Source: FEN-1088 sp031407985 (lineage in GTDB: Bacteria > Myxococcota_A > Polyangia > Fen-1088). From it: 64,000 nucleotides of DNA. The position numbers were made by a program, and so were the translations under genes. The notes under the pieces are model-generated. The model was given only the letters and a program-made list of their open reading frames with translations, did no database searches and was not told where the DNA came from. Where the stretch lies: assembly GCA_031407985.1 (NCBI GenBank), contig JANOJB010000340.1, positions 1-64,000 of the forward strand, in the 5' to 3' direction. Shown in pieces: positions 33,637 through 42,151 of this stretch. Numbering within the stretch: position 1 is the first letter of the stretch; every line of letters begins with the position of its first letter.

Positions 33637-34217
33637 ACAAGTTCGACAGATCGTAGCTGGTCAGATTCTTGCGCGCCGTCGGACGCCACCTGACGCGTCC
33701 CACGACGGTGGTCGTGATTGGGGGCGCGGCAGCCGCGATCGAATACCAATCGAACACCAAGACCGCCGACATCGCCCTGCTGGCGGGTATGAGCAAGGAC
33801 GTCCAACACGCTTCCCACAGCGCCCGGAAGGAAACCGGATTGGCTATCGCAATTGGCGCGGTGACGGTCGCCGATCTGCCCCTCAACTACGAAGACCGGT
33901 TGCGCCCGGCCAGGGGACTGCGGATCGAAAGACTTAGGGTGGTTTTCCCTGACAAGTACGACCTGACGCTGTCGAAGACGGTGCGCGGGTACCAGCACGA
34001 CCTGGACGCTATCCAGGGAATTCATCGCCGCCATACGCTGTCACAACAGACCCTGGTCGGAAGGTTCGTCACCGAGATGGACACCGGTAGGGCCGCCACG
34101 GGTGACCGGCGAAAGATTTGTTTGAACATGGCGATGGTGGTCGCACGGCTGTGGGGTGTCGAAGCGGGCCGTGCGCTTGCCGAACGCTGGGGTGTTCCCG
34201 TTCCCCGGGCGGAATGA
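33633..34217 (+). pseudogene. DUF6036/AbiEii-like nucleotidyltransferase with in-frame amber codon
   Basis: From TTG 33633, overlapping the upstream TGA, the frame reads LNKFDRS, then TAG at 33654-33656, then LVRFLRAVGRHL and TTVVVIGGAAAAIEY. Sequence on both sides of the TAG reads as one N-terminus of the DUF6036/AbiEii nucleotidyltransferase family. The family's catalytic D-x-D is altered: KTADIALL has Ala for the second Asp. The C-terminal helical part (YDLTLSKTVRGYQHDLDAI) is intact up to 34217. Translation could restart at TTG 33669, but the toxin is probably inactive. Confidence 0.65.
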
Positions 34218-34505
34218 ATCCTATTTCCCTATCTCCGACATGATGACGCGGCGGCGAGCGGCGCCGCGTCCAGATGCCCCCGGCAACACACCGGCAATTC
34301 GTCGCGCAGACGTCGCAACTCCTCGGTGGCCTTGACCAAGAAATCCGGATGGCTCTGAACGAAGAACCGGCGCGGATGATCCCGCCAGGCGTCCTCGATG
34401 CGATGGTCGATCCCCGCCGCTTCGACGGCCGGCTCGACGCGAAGTTTGTTGCTGGGGTTGTATCCTTGCGCGGCCGACGGAGTCCGCTGCCCGCTGTGCA
34501 GCCAC
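34218..34505 (-). other. Minus-strand coding fragment of unknown origin
   Basis: A minus frame ending at 34229 encodes LRVEPAVEAAGIDHRIEDAW and PRRFFVQSHPDFLVKATEEL, which has protein-like composition. It has no credible start: upstream it runs into the plus-strand beta-CASP remnant. It is probably the tail of a gene truncated by the same rearrangement. Family not recognised. Confidence 0.35.
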
Positions 34506-34757
34506 AAATACAACGTCCTGCGCACGGTGGAAGAATCGAAGCGCCTGAACGACAAGGTTGGTCCCCTGGTGATCATCGCCGGCAGCGGAATGGCCACCGG
34601 CGGGCGGCCTGCACCATCTAGCACATCGACTGCCGGACCATCGCAACACCGTTCTGCTGGTCGGCTATCAGGCGGAAGGAACCCGGGGACGCGCCCTGTA
34701 CGAAGGCGCTCGCGACCTGAAGATCAACGCCGCGCCACCTGCTTGGCCTTGGCGTAA
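34506..34757 (+). pseudogene. Remnant of a beta-CASP metallo-beta-lactamase RNase
   Basis: The plus strand reads VEESKRLNDKVGPLVIIAGS followed by GMATGGR, the beta-CASP motif region of metallo-beta-lactamase proteins with an RNA-specificity domain (Ysh1/CPSF-like). About two bases are then missing. The next frame continues HHLAHRLPDHRNTVLLVGYQ and AEGTRGRALYEGARDLKI, the normal following segment. The 5' two-thirds and the end are gone. Homologues often sit beside universal stress and CBS proteins in proteobacterial stress islands. Confidence 0.65.
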
Positions 34758-34796
34758 AGGGATGTGTCGACGGAAATCTGAGTTTTCCCGGGCTCT

Positions 34797-36167
34797 TCAT
34801 TCCAGAAGCACCTTCCACAGCACCCCCAGCACCACGCTGCCCGCCAGCGTTTTGGCCACGCCGACCCTGAACCGAAACATCGCGAAGATCGCCAGCGCCA
34901 CCAACACCAGGACGGGAACGTTCACGGTCGACCACGCGGGGACAAGCAGCCGCAACCAACCCCGGTGCCATTCCACCACCTCGCCGAACACCGTGTGCAG
35001 CGCGAACCAGATCGACAGATTCAGAATCACGCCCACCACGGCCGCCGTGATCGATGACAGCGCCGAACGCAGCGGGCGGTTTTCGCGCAAGGCCTCGATG
35101 TACGGCGCGCCCAGGAAGATCCACAGAAAGCACGGCACGAACGTCACCCACACCGTGACGATGGACCCGAACACGCCGGCCAGCATCGGGGGCAGCCCGC
35201 CCGGATGGCGGAAGGCGCCCATGAAACCGACGAACTGAACCACCATGATCAGCGGTCCCGGCGTCGTTTCGGCCATGCCCAATCCGTCCAGCATCTCGCC
35301 GGGCAACAGCCACCCGTACGTTTCCACGGCGCTCTGGGCGACGTAGGCCAGCACCGCATAGGCACCACCGAAGGTGACCACCGCCGCCTTGCTGAAGAAC
35401 AGGCCCTCCTCGACGAACACGCTCCGAGCTCCGAACACCGCCACCAGCGCCGCCAGGGGGGCGAACCACAACACCAGGCCCACACCCAGCACCCGTATCG
35501 TCCGCCCGCGTGACGGCCGCGTATGCGCCAGCTCGCCGCGCTCCATCATCCCGTCGATGATCGAAACGCGACCTGCCGCATCGGCGAGAACGGTTGCCCG
35601 TGGAAACGCCGCCGGTACCACGCGCCCGCCGACCAGGCCCAGCACACCCGCGCCAAGAACAATGACGGGGAATGGCACCGCGAAGAAGAAGATGCCGACG
35701 AAGGCAGCCGCGGCGATCGCGACCATCAGGCGCGTCTTCAGCGCGCGTTTTCCGACGCGCAGCACGGCCTCGACCACGACCGCCAACACGGCGGCCTTCA
35801 GCCCGAAGAAGATCGCGGCGACGACCGGGAGATCCCGAAGGCCCGCGTAAAGCAAACTCATCACCAGAATCGTCAAGAACCCGGGCAACACGAACAACGT
35901 CCCGGCGACCAGGCCGCCGGACATCCGGTGCATCAACCAGCCGATGTACGTCGCAAGTTGCTGCGCCTCCGGCCCGGGCAGCAGCATGCAGTAGTTCAAC
36001 GCGTGCAGGAACCGCGCTTCGCTGATCCATTTGTGCCGCTCGACCAGCTCCTTGTGCATCAGCGCGATCTGTCCCGCCGGGCCGCCGAAACTCAGCAGGC
36101 CGATCCGCGCCCACACCCGCGCCGCGGCACCGAACGAAATCTGCGGTGCCCCCTCGTCGGCGTTCAT
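34797..36167 (-). CDS. chrA: Chromate transporter (two-domain ChrA)
   Basis: Predicted 456 residues. Two homologous CHR halves: the first has GLLSFGGPAGQIALMHKELV and YCMLLPGPEAQQLATYIGWL, the second KAAVVTFGGAYAVLAYVAQS and MAETTPGPLIMVVQFVG. About ten to twelve membrane helices. ChrA exports chromate, driven by the membrane potential. I start at ATG 36167; GTG 36206 is in frame but adds a poorly supported extension. No chrB or regulator is adjacent. Confidence 0.9.
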   Translation of the reverse strand: MNADEGAPQISFGAAARVWARIGLLSFGGPAGQIALMHKELVERHKWISEARFLHALNYCMLLPGPEAQQLATYIGWLMHRMSGGLVAGTLFVLPGFLTILVMSLLYAGLRDLPVVAAIFFGLKAAVLAVVVEAVLRVGKRALKTRLMVAIAAAAFVGIFFFAVPFPVIVLGAGVLGLVGGRVVPAAFPRATVLADAAGRVSIIDGMMERGELAHTRPSRGRTIRVLGVGLVLWFAPLAALVAVFGARSVFVEEGLFFSKAAVVTFGGAYAVLAYVAQSAVETYGWLLPGEMLDGLGMAETTPGPLIMVVQFVGFMGAFRHPGGLPPMLAGVFGSIVTVWVTFVPCFLWIFLGAPYIEALRENRPLRSALSSITAAVVGVILNLSIWFALHTVFGEVVEWHRGWLRLLVPAWSTVNVPVLVLVALAIFAMFRFRVGVAKTLAGSVVLGVLWKVLLE

Positions 36168-36225
36168 CCTTGGACGCAGCGTACACGCGTGGGGGTCTTG
36201 GACCAACCCGGATTCCCAGGCTGGA

Positions 36226-38289
36226 CTACAGCGCTGGCGATCGGCGGCGCCGCAACAGTGGGACGATCCCGACGCCTGCCAGGAACGTCGCGAACCAGCT
36301 CACGACCGGATCACCGCCCGCGCTGCAGTCGCAACCACCCGTGGTGATCGCCCCGGCCCCTGGGGCGCCACCAACGGGAAAAGTCGTGCCACCCGTCCCC
36401 GTTGGACCTCCGCCCGGACCAGGCACCGCGCCTCCGCTGCCGACCGCGCCACCGGTGGCGATCACCACCACGCCACCCGTGCCTGGCGCGCCACCGGTTC
36501 CCGGCGTGCCACCGGTTCCCGGCGTGCCACCGGTTCCTGGCGTGCCACCGGTTCCCGTCGTACCGCCGGTTTCCGTCGCGCCGCCGGTTCCCGTCGCGCC
36601 GCCGGTTGCGGCTCTGCCACCGGTTCCGGACGCGCCCGCGGTACCGGCACGACCGCCTGCACCGGAGCCGCCGGCGCCCGTTCTTCCGCCGGTGCCGGTC
36701 GCACCGCCCGTACCTGGCGAAGCAGTTCCACCGGTCCCGGCGCCGCCGCCCGCTCCACCTCCGCCCCCGTCGGTGGAGACCCCGCCGGTCAGAGTGCCGT
36801 CGATCGAGTAGAAGCCCACCGAGGAATAGGTGGTGAATCCATTCGCGGCGGTTCCCTCGGCGCCGCCTTTCACGATCAACGTGTAGTCGCCCGCGGACAG
36901 GTCCACGTTCAGTTGCGCCGAGCGATTCACCATCGTGTTGTTCTGAACCACCACCTTGCCCGTTCCGTCGACGATGCTGGCGTCCACATCCAGCATGGCG
37001 CCTCCCAGATATTCGATCCGATCGATCTTCAGCGTGGCGTGTCCGCCACCCGCCGCTATCCGGAACGAAAACGAATCGGTGTCGGTGTTCCGGCCGATCT
37101 GACCCCAGTTCATCAGCGCGGGAACGCTGGTCCCCTGCAAGATAAGCGGCGTGCTGTCCGGAATGTCGTCGGCCCGGTATTCCGCGTACCGGGCAATGCG
37201 GGTGAAGTCATCCTCCTGGTTGGTGGCGGATGAATACTCTCCCTTGCTCCACTGATACAGCGCCTGGGTCCAGCGATCCCCGGGCCAGATGTTTCCCATC
37301 AGCGGTGTCCACTGGAAACCCGCCAGGCCGTTGAAATACTCGCCGCCGTCGTTGCCGCCGTCGTGGCCCATGCCCAAGCCGTGACCGACCTCGTGGGCCA
37401 GGATCCGGCCGGTGGCGTAGCCATTGGGGTAGCGATTGACGGTGCAGGCGGTCCTGGTCCCAAAAATGCTGACCCCGCAGCTGGAGCTGCCGCCGCTGAC
37501 ATTTTTCATACTGGCGACGCCGGAATTGGCGACCCCCGCGGCCGCGTACACCGCGGGATCAGTGGTGACGTTCATCTTGAACGCGGACACGGCCGCCGAA
37601 AGGGTTTGCCAGGTTCGCCACACATCCTCCGTGGTCTGGCCGATCGGGGTGCCGCCGTTCATCACCTCCGTCAGGTTGATGTACCAAACCTTGGTGGCGC
37701 CGGGCAGGCTCTGAAGCTTGGTCACGTCGGTTCCGGCCGGAAAGGCACCGATGTGCGCCGGCAGGACGCCGGCGGCCAGCAGGGCGGGATCGTCGGCGAA
37801 CGGCGCCAGATCAGCTTCTGGTTCGTGGCCATCCGGGGGGGGAGCCGCACAGATCGGAAAGATCTTGGTGACCGGAACCTGCTCCACCACGACCTTGCCA
37901 TGGGCATCGGTCGTGTATTCGTAGGCGAGGTTGTGATCCCTGTTGACGATCCACCCGTAGATGCCGCGTTCGTCGCCCTTCAAGATGAAGCCGGAGTCCA
38001 GCGCATCGGCCGCGCGACCGACCATCGAGAACTTGCCATCTGCCTCGTAGAAGTCTTCGACGACGGCCCTGATCGGTCGGGCCACGCCGGTGTGAAACGT
38101 GTAAACCCGCGATGTCTTCGTATTGCCCGTCTTCAACCGGTCCATCATGGTCGCGGCCGGCCCCAGCGCGAACTTGCCCGTGTCGATCGACTCGCTGGTT
38201 TCCGACGGCGCGCAACCAGCGCCAGCGATCAACAATGCGCAGCCCCGAAGAGCCGACGAAGTAATGAATCGAATCGACGCGCGTGACAT
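36226..38289 (-). CDS. Secreted metzincin metalloprotease with GTGG linker and C-terminal sorting tail
   Basis: Predicted 687 residues. ATG 38289 gives a signal peptide with lipobox LIAGAGC; the frame is open to 38373 but that part runs through an AT-rich palindrome. Catalytic zinc motif HEVGHGLGMGHD (near residue 300) with a following Met turn (TPLMG) marks a metzincin (reprolysin/pappalysin-like). A beta-sandwich pre-peptidase-like domain follows (about 390-500; LNVDLSAGDYTLIVKGG). Then come 18-base-unit Gly-Thr-Gly-Gly repeats and a tail of Cys residues (GGCDCSAGG), a hydrophobic helix and RRRR. That tail resembles MYXO-CTERM sorting signals. Confidence 0.88.
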   Translation of the reverse strand: MSRASIRFITSSALRGCALLIAGAGCAPSETSESIDTGKFALGPAATMMDRLKTGNTKTSRVYTFHTGVARPIRAVVEDFYEADGKFSMVGRAADALDSGFILKGDERGIYGWIVNRDHNLAYEYTTDAHGKVVVEQVPVTKIFPICAAPPPDGHEPEADLAPFADDPALLAAGVLPAHIGAFPAGTDVTKLQSLPGATKVWYINLTEVMNGGTPIGQTTEDVWRTWQTLSAAVSAFKMNVTTDPAVYAAAGVANSGVASMKNVSGGSSSCGVSIFGTRTACTVNRYPNGYATGRILAHEVGHGLGMGHDGGNDGGEYFNGLAGFQWTPLMGNIWPGDRWTQALYQWSKGEYSSATNQEDDFTRIARYAEYRADDIPDSTPLILQGTSVPALMNWGQIGRNTDTDSFSFRIAAGGGHATLKIDRIEYLGGAMLDVDASIVDGTGKVVVQNNTMVNRSAQLNVDLSAGDYTLIVKGGAEGTAANGFTTYSSVGFYSIDGTLTGGVSTDGGGGGAGGGAGTGGTASPGTGGATGTGGRTGAGGSGAGGRAGTAGASGTGGRAATGGATGTGGATETGGTTGTGGTPGTGGTPGTGGTPGTGGAPGTGGVVVIATGGAVGSGGAVPGPGGGPTGTGGTTFPVGGAPGAGAITTGGCDCSAGGDPVVSWFATFLAGVGIVPLLRRRRSPAL
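36440..36770 (-). repeat. GTGG linker repeats in the metalloprotease
   Basis: Coding repeats of Gly-Thr-Gly-Gly with one or two variable residues. In 36476-36600 the unit settles to GTGGTP with an 18-base period and near-identical copies. The array joins the protease part to the membrane-sorting tail. Polymorphic copy number is likely. Confidence 0.85.
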
Positions 38290-38352
38290 GGTCGCGGTTG
38301 TTAAGAGACCAGCCAGCCCGGATCTGGGCCTGAATAAACCCTTGGTCCTGTA

Positions 38353-38375
38353 AATTGAATATTCTGTATTCAATT
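38353..38375. promoter_or_regulatory. AT-rich perfect palindrome upstream of the metalloprotease
   Basis: AATTGAATA and TATTCAATT are perfect 9-bp arms around TTCTG, 64 bases before the protease ATG at 38289. It stands out from the GC-rich background and looks like a dimeric repressor or activator site. Confidence 0.45.
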
Positions 38376-38771
38376 CAGAAGCTTGATTCCCCGAAGGGCA
38401 GACAAGTCCGTGCAGGAGGGCCTGGACCGCCAGCCACTTGGGAGGGCTTCGTCATCGAAAACTCCTTGCGGCGACGACCCGACGAAGTTCGAGGAGTGCC
38501 ACGACTCACGAACCCTTCGACGATCCGTGTTTTCGTGGCAATCCGCGCACGGCCGGTAAGACACCCACGCACAGAAGGTAAGATCCAATCTGGGCGACCC
38601 GGGCTACGTTGAGGTCCGTCGATCGACGGCGCAACACCACGCCGCTGATCATTCCCTGCCTTGCCTTGCCTTGGCTTGGTCTTTGGATTGGTGAACGCGA
38701 GGAGCGCGATGAACGCGCAGGTCTCGCTTATGCCCCGGCGCTGCATCTTCGGCCCCTAGGAGGAGACAGGA
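38376..38771. other. Intergenic region between metalloprotease and DUF1552 genes
   Basis: No gene is supported; open frames here are antisense-like. A CCTTG repeat patch occurs at 38658-38678. AGGAGGAGACAGG just before 38772 is the ribosome-binding site of the next gene. Promoters for both divergent genes must lie here, but I see no convincing -35/-10 pair. Confidence 0.45.
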
Positions 38772-40220
38772 ATGTACACGGGACGTTTTTCAAGACGCCG
38801 CTTCATCAGTTCAGCCGGTGTCACCGTGACGCTGCCGCTGTTGCCGTCACTTATGTGGTCACCCAAGGCCGGGGCCGCCACCTGCGCTCCGGTCAAGCGG
38901 TTCTTGTTCTATCACTTCCCCAACGGCCACTATATGCAGGAGCACGTGCCAACCGGAGCCGGGGCCACCTGGGGGCTGCCGTCGACGATGCCGACCTGGG
39001 CGGACTTCAAGCAGGACATGACGTTCATCACCGGCCTCGAGAACCAGCAGCGCCGCCGGGCCACCGGCGACCACGCGCTGGGATGCGGGGCCTTGCTGAC
39101 GGCGCGCATGCCGATTCCCAACTCGCAGCAAATGAGCATGTCGGTCGATCAAATCATCGGAGATGCTCAAATGGGCTGCCGCGGCCTCCACTCGCTGCAA
39201 CTCGGCACAGGCAACGGTGGTCCCACCGACTCGTTCGGAACCTATTTCACGCGCAACATCTCGTGGCGCGCGCCGTCGACGAAAAACGCCGACGGCACCA
39301 TGTCTTTTCCGGTCGGCGCCGGGACCCCGCTGGGCAAGATCATCGACGCGCAGACTGCCTTCAACCGGCTGTTCATGGGAACCAGCCCCACGACCAGCAA
39401 CGCCGAGGCACAGATGCGCCTCGCGCTCCGCAAAAGCGTGCTCGACAGCGTGTTGCCGTACCAGGGTTCGCTGAAAAACAAGCTGAACAGCGCCGACAGC
39501 GCCAAGCTTGATCAGCTCTTTACGGGCATTCGATCGCTTGAGATGGAGCTGCAGAACGCGGGCACTGCCGGATCGTGCACGCCACCAACGCTTCCCGGTC
39601 CAGCCAAGAATCCGACCGACAAGAATGGTCTGACGGGCACGGATTACCTGGCGCAGGGGGATTTCATGCACAGCCTTATGGCCATCGCGTTTCAGTGTGA
39701 CGTGACGCGGGTGATCACCTTCATGCTGGGCGACGCGGTGACCAGTCGAAATTACAACTTCGTTCCCGCCGTCGCGGCAGCGGGGGGCGCGGCGGGCGGC
39801 GCCACGTCAGATCACCAAGCCTCGCACTACGGCAGCAACGCCGGTTTGCAGGAAGTCTTTCACCAGATCTCGCTCTACAAAATGATCTGGATCAGCACCT
39901 TTATCAAGAAGATGAAGTCGCTGGTCGACGCCGACGGCCGCGACATGCTGTACAACGCGGCGATCGTGATCAGCAGCGAGATTGGGGATGGAAATCGCCA
40001 CAATCACGACAACCTCCCGACCATGGTCCTGGGGCAGCTTGGGGGACTCATCAAGCCGAATCGGCTGGTTCAATACCCCAACGCAACCGGCGCGGACTAC
40101 ACCAAGGTGAAGACCTACGGTGATTTCTACATACAGTTGCTCAAACTCTTCGATGTGACCGTGTCACCGACGACGGGCTTCGGCAACGACGGGAAGGAGG
40201 CGCTCCTATGGAACGCTTGA
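38772..40220 (+). CDS. DUF1552 exported protein
   Basis: Predicted 482 residues. ATG 38772 follows a strong AGGAGG. A Tat-like signal (SRRRFISSAG, then a hydrophobic stretch to GAAT) directs export. The body matches DUF1552 (related to the sulfatase-like DUF1501 group): RFLFYHFPNGHYMQEHVPTG, MTFITGLENQQ, GDHALGCGALLTA and an SSEIGDGNRHNHDNLPTMVLG region near the C-terminus. DUF1552 and DUF1592 proteins are nearly always encoded side by side in myxobacteria and planctomycetes, presumably in one cell-surface complex. The function is unknown. Confidence 0.9.
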   Translation: MYTGRFSRRRFISSAGVTVTLPLLPSLMWSPKAGAATCAPVKRFLFYHFPNGHYMQEHVPTGAGATWGLPSTMPTWADFKQDMTFITGLENQQRRRATGDHALGCGALLTARMPIPNSQQMSMSVDQIIGDAQMGCRGLHSLQLGTGNGGPTDSFGTYFTRNISWRAPSTKNADGTMSFPVGAGTPLGKIIDAQTAFNRLFMGTSPTTSNAEAQMRLALRKSVLDSVLPYQGSLKNKLNSADSAKLDQLFTGIRSLEMELQNAGTAGSCTPPTLPGPAKNPTDKNGLTGTDYLAQGDFMHSLMAIAFQCDVTRVITFMLGDAVTSRNYNFVPAVAAAGGAAGGATSDHQASHYGSNAGLQEVFHQISLYKMIWISTFIKKMKSLVDADGRDMLYNAAIVISSEIGDGNRHNHDNLPTMVLGQLGGLIKPNRLVQYPNATGADYTKVKTYGDFYIQLLKLFDVTVSPTTGFGNDGKEALLWNA

Positions 40221-42019
40221 ACAGGGGCCGGCTCGCGGGCGCCGGCCTCGGGCTTTTTCTCTCTTGGGGCTGTACCGCCAGCGTCAGTTCTGGCGGCGGC
40301 CAACCCGGGACCAACCCAACACCCGGTGGGGCCGGATCGGGGCCGGTCGGCATGTCTTCGGGCACCGGCGGTATTTCTTCGGGCACCGGCGGCGCTGGAA
40401 TGGTTTCGAATCCTCCCCCGGGCACCGGCGGGACCGTCCCGGGCACCACGCCGCCCATCACCGTTCCACCCGTCATCGTTGCCCCCGATCCGCCGGCGAA
40501 CCCCGGGTACATGGTCGTGCGGCGTCTGAATCGGCCCGAATACAACAACACCGTGGCCGACCTGCTGGGAACCAAGCTGACCCCCGCCACCGGATTCCCC
40601 GGTGATGATCTCGGCGCGCAGTTCGACACCGTGGGCTCGGCCCTCAACCTCGCGCCCGAGTACGTGGTCTCGTACGAGAGCGCCGCGACGACCTTGATCA
40701 ACGATCTGTTCGCCGACGTCACACGTCAAAAGACCGTCGTGACCTGCGACGTGACGACGGGTGGGGATGCTTGCGCCAAGACGATTCTGACCGCGTTCGC
40801 GCGTAGGGCGTGGCGTCGCCCCGTCACCGCAGATGAGGCCACGGGCTTGATGGCACCGGTGACCGCCGCCAAGACACTTGGTTTGACTCCCGTCGACGGC
40901 ATCAAAGCCGCGCTGACCGGCGTTCTGATCTCGCCCTTCTTCCTATACAAACTCGAAATGGATCCGGCGCCTCTGTCCGGCGCCGTTCGACGGCTCGATT
41001 CGTACGAACTGGCGACGCGCCTTTCGTATGCGCTGTGGAGCACCATGCCGGATCCCGCGCTCTCGGCGGCGGCGGACGCCGGGCAGCTGGTAACCGACGC
41101 TCAGGTCACGGCTCAGGTGAATCGCATGCTCGCGGATCCCCGCGCCGACAGACTGCTCGACAATTTCACGGCGAAGTGGCTGGACTTTGGCGTTGATGCC
41201 CACGAAGCCGAGGCCATGTACTTTCCGAAGTTCACCCCTGCTCTCGCCGCCTCGATGCAGGCCGAAGCGCGACGTTACATGCAGGAGTTCCTGAAGACGC
41301 CGACCCTCAATGTCTCGGCCATTGTCGACGCGCGGTTCACCTTCGTCGACGCGACCCTGGCGGCTTTCTACGGCCTTGCGCGCACGGGAGCGACCAGCGC
41401 CACCGAGCTGGTCAAAGTGGACACCACGGGCACCCAACGCCAGGGCCTGCTCACGCTCGGGGCGTTCCTCACGACGACGTCGTACGCCAACCGCACCTCT
41501 CCCGTCCGCCGCGGCGAGTACGTGTTTGCTCGGCTGCTGTGCAGTGAAATCCCGGCGCCGCCGCCGGACGTGCCGCAACTGAGTGAAACGCCCGTGCCGG
41601 GCCAAACTTTGCGACAGCGCCTGGAAGCGCACCGCGCGAAGCCCGAGTGCTCACCCTGCCACAATCTGATGGACCCGATCGGCTTCGGTCTGGAAAGCTA
41701 CGACGGCATCGGGTCCTACCGGACCATCGATTCCGGTGCGGCGGTCGATTCGAAGGGGGTGTTGCCGGACGGGACGGCCTTCAGTGGAGCAGTCGAACTG
41801 GGGGCGCTACTGGCCCGCGACGCCCGCGTGCCCCAATGTGTGACGGAGAAGTTCATGACCTTCGCGATCGGCCGCCTTCTGAATCAGCCGGACGACCGTC
41901 AATGGATCGGGTACCTGTCGGCCCGCGCCCAAGCCACCGATGGCAGCATGCCCAGCCTGATTCGCGCGGTGCTGCTGAGCGACGCCTTCCGCAGCCGCAA
42001 GGCCGGCGTTCGCCTGTAG
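40208..42019 (+). CDS. DUF1592-family lipoprotein with c-type haem motif
   Basis: Predicted 603 residues, overlapping the DUF1552 gene by 13 bases. Lipobox region LFLSWGC, then a Gly/Ser/Thr linker, then the usual DUF1587-DUF1595-DUF1592-DUF1588-DUF1585 series: VRRLNRPEYNNTVADLLG, FARRAWRRPVTADEATGL, LATRLSYALWSTMPD, LGAFLTTTSYANRTSPVRRG and a final FMTFAIGRLL. CSPCHNLMDPIGFGLE in the DUF1588 part contains CxxCH, so haem c attachment is possible. Probably an outer-membrane-anchored electron-transfer or polymer-degrading complex with its DUF1552 partner (inference). Confidence 0.9.
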   Translation: MERLNRGRLAGAGLGLFLSWGCTASVSSGGGQPGTNPTPGGAGSGPVGMSSGTGGISSGTGGAGMVSNPPPGTGGTVPGTTPPITVPPVIVAPDPPANPGYMVVRRLNRPEYNNTVADLLGTKLTPATGFPGDDLGAQFDTVGSALNLAPEYVVSYESAATTLINDLFADVTRQKTVVTCDVTTGGDACAKTILTAFARRAWRRPVTADEATGLMAPVTAAKTLGLTPVDGIKAALTGVLISPFFLYKLEMDPAPLSGAVRRLDSYELATRLSYALWSTMPDPALSAAADAGQLVTDAQVTAQVNRMLADPRADRLLDNFTAKWLDFGVDAHEAEAMYFPKFTPALAASMQAEARRYMQEFLKTPTLNVSAIVDARFTFVDATLAAFYGLARTGATSATELVKVDTTGTQRQGLLTLGAFLTTTSYANRTSPVRRGEYVFARLLCSEIPAPPPDVPQLSETPVPGQTLRQRLEAHRAKPECSPCHNLMDPIGFGLESYDGIGSYRTIDSGAAVDSKGVLPDGTAFSGAVELGALLARDARVPQCVTEKFMTFAIGRLLNQPDDRQWIGYLSARAQATDGSMPSLIRAVLLSDAFRSRKAGVRL

Positions 42020-42151
42020 CGGGCCGTGCACCGTGGTGGCGACCGGAGGCGCGGATCCGGCATCCGGACCCGGGCGTCGATTTCGTCGTCTACCCGGCGG
42101 CGACGATCGGCGACCAACCGCGGCGGCCGCGAACTGGAACAGATCTTTGGG

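Noticed and set aside
34229..34624. 131-residue minus-strand gene
   Set aside because: Its upstream third is antisense to the beta-CASP remnant and it has no credible start; only the downstream part looks coding, so it is listed as a fragment.
36440..36770. CRISPR-like or regulatory repeat array
   Set aside because: Units encode GTGG hexapeptides in frame with the metalloprotease and have no unique spacers.
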